From Culex pipiens pallens (taxonomy: Eukaryota; Arthropoda; Insecta; Diptera; Culicidae), in NCBI RefSeq assembly GCF_016801865.2, contig NC_068939.1, forward strand, positions 153,208,240-153,272,239: a DNA stretch of 64,000 nt, given 5' to 3'. Below, piece by piece: positions 55,974 to 64,000 of the stretch. The position numbers and the translations under genes were made by a program. The notes under the pieces were generated by a model. The model saw nothing but the letters and a program-made list of their open reading frames with translations, made no database searches and was not told the DNA's origin. Every line of letters begins with the position of its first letter. Position 1 is the stretch's first letter.

Positions 55974-58073
55974 CACAGTGGGCAAAAACGGGTGAAAAAA
56001 CGGATCTTTTGATGCCGTCAGTTTCTGCCTATCGAAAGTATCATTTTTAATGTAAAAATTACGAGAAATCGATTGGTGGTACTCTCGTTAGCGGCAAATG
56101 ACGGGAAGTGGTCCATTTTACCCCATTTTGCCTTTTTTAGGGTGTTTTTCTCGAATATCTTCAACTGCCGTAGTTTGCCGCACTTCTAAAGTATCTTATT
56201 TTATGTAAAATATCACGAGAAATCGATTGGTGACACTCTCAATGGCGGCAAGTGACGGCAAGGGCCCATTTTGCCCCATTTACCCCTTTTGTATGTGTTT
56301 TTTTTAATATCTTGAATTTCTGTAGTTTCCTACAGTTTTAAAGTATGTTATTTTACGTAGAAAATCGCGAGGAATCGATTTGTGACATTTTCATTGGCGG
56401 CAAATGACAGCAAGGGCCCATTTTGCCCCAGTTACCCCATTTTATGTGTTTTTTGTCAATATCTTTAATTGCCGTTGTTTTTTCACTTTGAAAGTATACT
56501 ATTTTATGTAAAAAATCACGAGAAATCGATTGGTGACACTCTCATTGATGGCAAATGACGGCAAGGGCCCATTTTGCCCCATTTAACCCTTATTTATGTG
56601 TTTTTCATCAATATCTTGAAATGACATAATTTCCTACAGTTTAAACGTTTATTATTTTATGTAGAAAATCACGAGAAATCGATTGGTGGTGTTCTCATAA
56701 ACGGCAAACGACGGCAAAGGCCCGTTTTGCCCCATCTACCCCATTTTATGTATTTTCTTTAATATCTTGAATTGCCGCGATTTCCCAAAGTTAAAAAAAA
56801 AGTTATTTTATACAGATAATCACGTAAAATCTATTGGTGGCGTTCTGATAAACGGCAAACGACGGGAAGGGCATATTTCACCCCATTAACCCCTTATTTA
56901 TGCGTTTTCTTTAGTATATTGAATTGCCTTGTTTTCTTAAACTTTAAATAAATTTTATTTGATGCAGAAAATCACGAGGAATCGATTGAGAACACTCTAA
57001 TTTGCGGCAAATGGCGACAAGGTCCCATTTTGCCCCATTTATGTTTTTTCGTGAATATCTTGAACGTACTGTGCATTGTACAGTAACATTCTTGTAAACT
57101 TTATAGGAAAACACGTCACGTTTAATATATTGACTAAAAATACATGAAATGGGGCAAAAAAGGCCCTTGTCGCCATTTGCGTTAGTTAGTTAGAGTTGTT
57201 CCCAATTCCCAATCGATCTCACGCGATTTTTTGTATAAAATAACTTTTTTATAACTTTGGGAAACCACGGCAATTCAAGATATTAAATAAAACACATAAA
57301 ATGGGGTAGATGGGGCAAAACGGGCCTTTGCCATCGTTTCCCGTTTATGAGAACACCACCAATCGTTTCCTCATGATTTCCTTCATAAAATAATATACGT
57401 TTAAACTGTAAGCAATAATGTAATTTCAAGATATTGATGAAAAACACATAAATAAGGGTTAAATGGGGCAAAATGGGCCCTTGCCGTCATTTGCCATCAA
57501 TGAGAGTGTCACCAATCGATTTCTCGTGATTTTTTACATAAAATAGTATACTTTCAAAGTGAAAAAACAACGGCAATTAAAGATATTGACAAAAAAACAC
57601 ATAAAATGGGGTAACTGGGGCAAAATGGGCCCTTGCTGTCATTTGCCGCCAATGAAAATGTCACAAATCGATTCCTCGCGATTTTCTACGTAAAATAACA
57701 TACTTTAAAACTGTAGGAAACTACAGAAATTCAAGATATTAAAAAAAACGCATACAAAAGGGGTAAATGGGGCAAAATGGGCCCTTGCCGTCACTTGCCG
57801 CCATTGAGAGTGTCACCAATCGATTTCTCGTGATATTTTACATAAAATAAGATACTTTAGAAGTGCGGCAAACTACGGCAGTTGAAGATATTCGAGAAAA
57901 ACACCCTAAAAAAGGCAAAATGGGGTAAAATGGACCACTTCCCGTCATTTGCCGCTAACGAGAGTACCACCAATCGATTCCTCGTAATTTTTTACATTAA
58001 AAATGATACTTTCGATAGGCAGAAACTGACGGCATCAAAAGATCCGTTTTTTCACCCGTTTTTGCCCACTGTG
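55974..58073. mobile_element. 2.1-kb palindromic element with CACAGTG ends and a 5-bp TSD (Transib-like)
   Basis: Both ends read CACAGTGGGCAAAAACGGGT inward, and the element is flanked by CGACC at 55969-55973 and 58074-58078. The opposite arm of the enclosing foldback preserves the empty site with a single copy (GGTCG on the plus strand at 58509-58513). The interior is seven ~152-bp units in one direction followed by six in the other. There is no coding frame, so it would be mobilised in trans. CAC-AGTG-type ends plus a GC-rich 5-bp TSD are known features of the Transib superfamily. The assignment is inferred from the ends only. Confidence 0.8.
56060..57985. repeat. Head-to-head array of ~152-bp units (7 + 6)
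   Basis: The marker ATCGATTGG (or a one-base variant) occurs at 56068, 56222, 56374, 56525, 56678, 56829 and 56981. Its complement occurs near 57211, 57361, 57514, 57666, 57818 and 57972. Spacing is 150-154 bp throughout. Each unit also holds GGCAAATGACGGCAAGGGCC, TTTTGCCCCATTTACCCC and AATATCTTGAATTGCCGT. The right half lacks one unit, so the arms are unequal. Confidence 0.93.
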
Positions 58074-59224
58074 CGACCCTTAGTTGCTGAGATATTGCCA
58101 AGCAAAGGTTTAAAAACAGGAAAATTGATGTTTTCTAAGTCTCCCCCAAATAACACACCATTTTCTAATGTCGATATCTCAGCAACTAATTGTCCGATTT
58201 TCAATGTTAAAATATGAAACATTCGTGAAATATTTTCAAAATTTATAAACCAAGACTAACATTTCAAAAGGGCCAAACATTCAATATTACGCCCTTTTAA
58301 AATGTTAGTCCTGGTTTAAAAATTTTGAAAATATTTTTTTTGAAAAGATCGGAAAATTTCACGAATGTTTCATATTTTAACATTGTAAATCGGACCTATA
58401 GTTGCTGAGATATCGACATTAGAAAATGGTGTGTTGTTTGTGTGAGACTTAGAAAACATCAATTTTCCTGTTTTTAAACCTTTGCATTGCAATATCTCAG
58501 CAACTAAAGGTCGTATCAACAAAGCAAAATATAGAGAATTTTCTCAGCTTTTCAAAAATATTTTTTTTAAAAGTGGGCAAACATGTGCACTAATTTAAAA
58601 AAATGAAAAACTGCGACTATTTTCAAAAAAGTCACCTAAAAATGGATTTAACTTGAAAACGGTGCACTTTATCGAAATTTCACTAAAGTAGGTTTTGATT
58701 GCAAATCTAATTTTACATCAAAAAATGAAGTTGAAAAATTTTTGCGACCAATTTTTCGATTTTTTTGAAAAAATCAGTATTGATTCAAAAATTCATAACT
58801 CACTCAAAGATTTTTTGCACAACCTGGAAATTTCTGAAAAGTTGGCATTTTATGTCCCCTAAATCATATAAAAAAAAAAAAATAGTGTTTTTTTGGAAAT
58901 CAAGTTTTAGTGACAAAAAGTTAAATAAAAAATCACCAAAAATTTTTTTACCGTGTATCTATTTTTTTCAGTGTAGTCCGTATCCATACCTACAACTTTG
59001 CCGAAGACACCAAATCGATCAAAAAATTCCTTCAAAAGATACAGATTTTTGAATTTTCATATATCATTTTTGTATGGACAGCTGCCAAAATTGTATGGAA
59101 AATTATATGGACAAACTAATGATGCAAAATGGCTTCTTTGGGCATACCGAAGGCACCAAAAAAGTTTCAGTCGGATTAAAAAATACAAAAAAAATCGAAA
59201 GACCGAAATCTGGGAGAACTGCTC

Positions 59225-59910
59225 ATTAGCAAATTCTGTTTAGTAAATTTTGTTTGGCTGATCCCAACTCTTCCCTACATTTGACGTTCCAGGCCCATCA
59301 TTATAACCATCCTCGTCAACTCTAGACCCCGTTGACGACGGAACCGAGAAACCCAGAACGCCAACAGTAAACGGGGACACGGAGAATTAATTTGCCACTT
59401 GGCCCGTACCGACAATATCCGCGTAACGATGAGACAGTGAAGCCTTTTGAACTTCCGGCGCCCCCCCGCCAGATCCCACGACATCCGACAAGATGCCATG
59501 CCGGCCTGGAAAATCATGTAATATTCAAATCATCCAGATATACGCGCGAGCAACCAAAGTGGCGGTGGTGGTGGTCCACACAAGTGAAGTGCTGCTGTAT
59601 TTGCTCTGCAAATTTGTGCCTGCGCTGCCGAAGCGTTGACGCAAAATGGAAGCGGCTCTGGGGGGAAAAAGGATGCTCGAGGGCACCGGAACCACTATCT
59701 GCCACTGCTGGGTGTGCCGATGGATGGCACGAAGGCCTTGGAATACACACTCCGTGTCACGCAAAGCGGTTCGGGGAGTTGTCTTCTGGTGATTTGAAGC
59801 TGTCAGGGTGGTTACAAACCTATACTTTAAAAAAAATGCAATTGGCGAGTTGGTATTTGTACATGAGCTATCTATCAAGCGGTGGAGAAAGGATTTGAAA
59901 TTTCCAAAAA
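59225..59910. other. GC-rich single-copy-looking island between two foldbacks
   Basis: About 59270-59800 is clearly GC-richer than its neighbours and not repeated in the window. Frames up to 168 codons overlap on both strands without recognisable domains. No gene is supported. Confidence 0.4.
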
Positions 59911-61557
59911 GAGCAATTCCAGCTCAAATCAGGAATTTTTCTGGTACTTTTGTTCCCGACCCTCTCCGATTTCAATGAAACTTTGTAGACATGTTATCCT
60001 AGGCCTATATGAGCCACTTTTGTGTGTATGGAGCCAATAGTACTCGAAAATAACATTTGAGGAGGGCGTAAGGTATTTAAATATTTTTGTATTTTGTAAT
60101 TTAAAAATTACTGTATCTCGAAGCCGTTGCGTCGTATCAAAAAGTGGTCAAAGACAAACTTGTAGGAAATTGGACGGGCTTTCTGAAAAAAATACACTGA
60201 AACAAAAATACACGCCACATCTAGGAGATTTTGTGGTTTTTAAGTCTAAAACTTAAATTTAAAGGTGATGTCACGATTTTTTTCGTTCAAAATTTTTGAG
60301 GAAATAGCCTGAAATGTTACCAAAAGACTGACGAAAAATGCAGGATGGTATGTCTCTCCTAAAAAAATACAAAAATCATTTACTAAAACTGTTTTTTTTT
60401 GAAAAGTGGTCTAAACGTCAAAATTTTTAAAAACCAGTGGTGAGAATCGATTCTCCAGACAATTTTACATAAAAGTCTCCATATTGACCATTGTCCTATG
60501 TCCAATCCGTGGGAAGATACAGCGGTTTTAAAAATAAAAATGTTGAAATAACGGGTTTTTTGGTGGTTTTTGGCAATTTATATATGACAGACTTGGTTTT
60601 TCAGTCTCGTTAATATTTTTACCGGAAAGCTCGTCCAATTTCCCATAAGTTTGTCTTTGACAGCTTTTTGATTTATATCGTTTTTATATTTACGTAAGCA
60701 AATTTACTATCCTAGTTTCTACCACACTGAAAAAAATATTCTATTTTCAGTTATTAGCAATGCAATTAAGCTTATATCTGTAAGCCCTTACATCCAATTG
60801 AAATGCTGTCAAAGGCAAACTTATGGGAAATTGGACGAGCTTTCCGGTAAAAATATTTACGAGACTGAAAAACCAAGTCTGTCATATAGAAATTGCCAAA
60901 AACCACCAAAAAACCCGTTTTTTCAACATTTTTATTTTTAAAACCGCTGTATCTTCCCACGGATTGGACATAGGACAATGGTCAATATGGAGACTTTTAT
61001 GTAAAATTGTCTGGAGAATCGATTCCCACTACTGGTTTTTAAAAATTTTGACGTTTAGACCACTTTTCAAAAAAACAGTTTTAGTAAATGATTTTTGTAT
61101 TTTTTTAGGAGAGATATACCATCCTGCATTTTTCGTCAGTCTTTTAGTAACATTTTAGGCTATTTCCTCAAAAATTTTGAACGAAAAAAAATCGTGACAT
61201 CACCTTTAAATTTAAGTTTTAGACTTAAAAACCAAAAAATCTCCTAGATGTGGCGTGTATTTTTGTTTCAGTGTATTTTTTTCAGAAAGCCCGTCCAATT
61301 TCCTACAAGTTTGTCTTTGACCACTTTTTGATACGACGCAACGGCTTCGAGATACAGTTATTTTTAAATTACAAAATACAAAAATATTTAAATACCTTTC
61401 GCCCTCCTCAAATGTTATTTTCGAGTACTATTGGCTCCATATACACAAAAGTGGCTTATATAGGCCTAGGATAACATGTCTACAAAGTTTCATTGAAATC
61501 GGAGTGGGTCGGGTACAAAAGTACCAGGAAAATTCCTGATTTGAGCTGGAATTGCTC
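59911..61557. mobile_element. 1.65-kb near-perfect foldback element
   Basis: GAGCAATTCCAGCTCAAATC at the left is mirrored by GATTTGAGCTGGAATTGCTC at the right. The arms extend about 760 bp to a loop at about 60672-60800, with only scattered differences (for example GATGTGGCGTGTATTTTTGT in inverted positions near 60205 and 61245). No target duplication longer than an A run is evident, and no coding frame. Confidence 0.93.
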
Positions 61558-61609
61558 AAAAGTTAACAAGTAGTTTGTGGATGGACCCCAATTACCATTT
61601 TTTATGCAG

Positions 61610-61741
61610 CGTGATTCCTAATCGAAACTAGGTGTCCGAAGGCTTGATTGTTGAGGCAATTGCAAACCTCTTTTTACACCTGAGCTTCCATCCACCCCGG
61701 GATTCGAACTGACGACCTTTGGATTGTGAATCCCGAGCAGG
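61610..61741 (-). mobile_element. Truncated tRNA-derived SINE, related to 36017-36227
   Basis: On the minus strand it contains CACAATCCAAAGGTCGTCAG, a B-box AGTTCGAATCC, AAAGAGGTTTG and CAAGCCTTCGGACACCTAG, in the same order as the SINE at 36017. The 5' end of the tRNA head is missing next to the TIR element that begins at 61732. Confidence 0.75.
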
Positions 61742-63009
61742 GGTAAATAACACGGGAATACAAAATTTTGGTAGGTATTACTTGGGCGAATAACAGGGAC
61801 CAAAATGTGCCCTTGGTTGCCCAGTAAAAACCAAGAAATCATACCAAAGTCTTGTATGTGGAAGGGCACAACAATACCAAACCATGTTATTCCAAGGGTA
61901 AAATAATACCTCAAAATAAAACCATTTCAATACCAAGTTTAGGTTTTCTGGATTTTTTAACATTGCTTGAATACCAAAACTTGGTATTGCCATGGTTTTA
62001 TTTTTAGGTATTCTCGTGCCCTTGGAAAATCAGATTTTGGTATTCCTGTTGTCTTCCACATACATGATTTTGGTATGATTTCATGGTTTGGTCGCTGTTA
62101 TTTGCCCAAGTAATACCAAATTTTGGTTTTTTCATGCCATTTTTTAGTGCAGTTAGTGAAAAAACGGAAATGATCCATATGCAACAGCCAAATCTACTCA
62201 CCTGATGATTCCATGTTGTTCTTAGTGATATTCTTCACCACATCGAATACATTTGTCATTAATGAACGGCTTGTGCTTGAAGTTCTTGAAGCTTCTGAAA
62301 AATAACAAGATTGAAAAATAAGTGTTATTAAAATGAAACTGGATTGAAATTCACCAAAATTCAATAATCTGTCGATCGACTCGTTTTTGGTTATCCCGAC
62401 TTAGAGAAATTTTAACGATTTAAAAAAAAATCTTACTGGATATAGACAAAAATTCAAAATCAGCTTTAACATTTTTGGGTTTCAAGTCATTTTAGCGCAA
62501 AATTAATTATCTCGTCAAAATTTATAAAAAAATTCCCATAGTTTCAGAGGAATTTGATGAAACACTTCAATACCAAAATAATACCAAAATGTGGCATCCT
62601 GACTTAGAAAATTTTCCACAATTTCAAGTCTTTTCTTTAGGGGGTATATCAAAAATGTTTAAAATCAATTTTGAAATTTCCGGTTTTAATGAATGCATTC
62701 GCTTTGGAATATTATTTTAGCGCAAAATTAATTATTTTGTCAAAATTGGTCAAAAATTTTCCATAGTTTCAGAGGAATTTGATAAAATTCAGTAATACCA
62801 AAATAATACCAAAATGTGGTGTTCGACCATTGACAAATTCTGCAATTTTGCAATATCAAAACAATACCTTAAATTGGTATGATAGCACATTTTACTCTTG
62901 CGTAATCCTTAAGACAAATTTGGAAGGGTCCAGGAATACCAAAATTTGGTATTGATACCAGAGAAAGGTATTATTACGCATTTCCCTTGTTATTTACCCA
63001 TGCTCGGGT
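61732..63009. mobile_element. ~1.28-kb TIR element with many TACCAAA motifs
   Basis: CCCGAGCAGGGGTAAATAAC at 61732-61751 is mirrored at 62990-63009 (minus strand CCCGAGCATGGGTAAATAAC). A second inverted pair, TTACTTGGGCGAATAACAG near 61778 and CTGTTATTTGCCCAAGTAA near 62095, lies inside. AATACCAAAATTTGGTATT-like half sites occur more than a dozen times in both orientations. No coding frame. Confidence 0.8.
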
Positions 63010-64000
63010 AAAACAATTTCTATATTCTATAATTTTCAAACATTTGAATTGAATACAAGAAGGTTTTTAAAAAAATTATTGGATTCTCGTTTTTTTTAAC
63101 ATGAAGAGTTTACTTAATTTTTTAATGAAGATTTTTGCATATTTAAGCATTGGTATTTCCTTGAAAAACGAGCAGTCTAGAAAACATACATGAATTGTTT
63201 TTTGGGCTCGTTATTCAGCATTCTTAAAAAAGCAGATTCAACACTTTTCAAGATTAATTGTGAGTAGTTCCTTGTAATCAAGGGTAAAAAGTTTAAAAAA
63301 ATATTCTACGGGTATTTGATTTTTTTTTTTGAATACAGGCAGTTTCTAAACAAAAGATCCACATTTCATTGCACAATAATTGGGATTTCCAAAATCTGCA
63401 GAGTTTTTACATTGTTTCGTTAGAGATCAGTTAGTTAAATTATTTTCATTAAAAAAAATACTTTTTTGAAAACATTTTTTAACTGGTGTTCTAAATTCCA
63501 ATTTGAGCAAAACATTTTTTTCAAAAAAAAGTTTCTATGAGTTTTTGCATTATTTTAAAGATAAATTGATCAAACATTTTACAAAAAAAAAATAAACAAA
63601 TCAAGGTAAAATAAGTATTTTTTACGATGAATAAAAATACAGCTTCTTCCAAAAGTTCAAAAGCAAAAAAACTAACCGTCATTCGGTGAAACGTCCCATT
63701 CGTCGTGTTTATCCAACGCGGCATAGCCTCGGGGGGTAAATATACGACTCGTGCTGAAAAAATCTACTTTTTGCACCTTATTGCATAAACTACTATTAAA
63801 GTTTTCATATCACTTTTCAAAAACTAAATTAAAAATCAATTGGCAGAAATAATTTAATCTGCAACGAAATCTTCAAAAAAAATTCAAAATCAAAACAGAA
63901 AACAAAAAAAAAATAAAAAGTATTTTGTTTTACTTCCTCGGGAACCATCCACCCAAATAATCAAATATCGTGAAAATTAAACAGAACTCAGACAAAAAAT
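63010..64000. other. AT-rich intergenic to the window edge
   Basis: Long A and T runs dominate. A short GC-richer piece lies near 63675-63760. No gene or repeat is recognised. Confidence 0.4.

Larger units (their letters stand above)
55242..59224. mobile_element. Foldback element, GAGCAGTTCTCTACGAAATC family, copy 2, with a nested element
   Basis: The left terminus AGAACAATTTTCTACGAAAT pairs with the right terminus near 59200-59224. The arms match over about 700 bp (GGCAGCTGTCCATACAAAAA, TGCAAAATGGCTTCTTTGGG). The centre holds its own small inverted repeat at 58236-58345. The left arm is split at 55973 by a 2.1 kb palindromic insertion; removing that leaves about 1.9 kb, comparable with the relative at 53080-54530. 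Confidence 0.88.

Noticed and set aside
56060..57985. CRISPR-like regular spacing
   Set aside because: Units are about 152 bp with no short repeat/unique spacer pattern, they reverse direction midway, and the genome is eukaryotic.
53406..59243. Recurrent short frames containing LIQKFITRSKIFCTTWKF
   Set aside because: They recur because the foldback DNA recurs (53406, 54029, 55570, 58765). They have no common start or stop and are overlapped by equal frames on the other strand.
59392..59898. 168-codon plus-strand frame in the GC-rich island
   Set aside because: Overlaps 78- and 117-codon minus-strand frames, has no recognisable domain, and GC-rich DNA gives long chance frames.

Overview
This is eukaryotic, AT-rich, repeat-dense DNA from an insect, most probably a culicine mosquito (Culex is my best guess). 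The evidence is a CYP4-clan P450 with three 56-58 bp GT-AG introns, a secreted leucine-rich repeat (LRR) protein like the coil-less LRIM class, a Jockey-clade retrotransposon, and many TA-targeting miniature inverted-repeat transposable elements (MITEs) and foldback elements of kinds I associate with mosquito genomes. The species is inferred, not proven. A 100-base N gap lies at 52477-52576.

Host genes sit almost entirely in the first 6.2 kb. An LRR gene (minus, 2345-3751) and a four-exon P450 gene (plus, 4473-6147, 500 aa) stand head to head across a 0.7 kb intergenic region. The only other confident host gene is tRNA-Asp(GTC) at 32380-32451. I see no host protein gene in the remaining 58 kb. 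That DNA alternates between transposon-derived repeats and GC-richer, apparently single-copy islands (about 6.8-7.2, 10.9-11.8, 14.3-15.7, 21.8-22.6, 26.1-27.3, 32.1-33.0, 40.6-41.2, 50.2-51.4, 54.8-55.2 and 59.3-59.9 kb), which may be regulatory or intronic.

Mobile DNA: a structurally complete Jockey-like non-LTR element (17470-21766) has a 16-bp target-site duplication (TSD), but its second ORF is frameshifted. A tRNA-derived SINE (36017-36227) has a 12-bp TSD, and a truncated relative lies at 61610-61741. At least ten MITE-type elements have inserted at TA. Two of them (1097-1462 and 33596-33963) carry a tRNA-Leu-like Pol III cassette ending in a T run. A (GATTA)n array covers 48776-49350.

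The most striking structure is at 55242-59224: a roughly 4 kb foldback in whose left arm sits a 2.1 kb palindromic element (55974-58073). That inner element is made of thirteen ~152-bp units, seven one way and six the other. It begins and ends with CACAGTG and is flanked by a 5-bp duplication, CGACC. The unoccupied target survives in the opposite arm of the outer foldback. CACAGTG ends with a GC-rich 5-bp duplication are the signature of Transib-type transposons, the relatives of RAG1. Other long palindromes lie at 8610-9382, 27875-29785, 36423-37730, 38859-39242, 53080-54530 and 59911-61557. Several nested insertions preserve their empty sites in this same window, so target duplications can be read directly.
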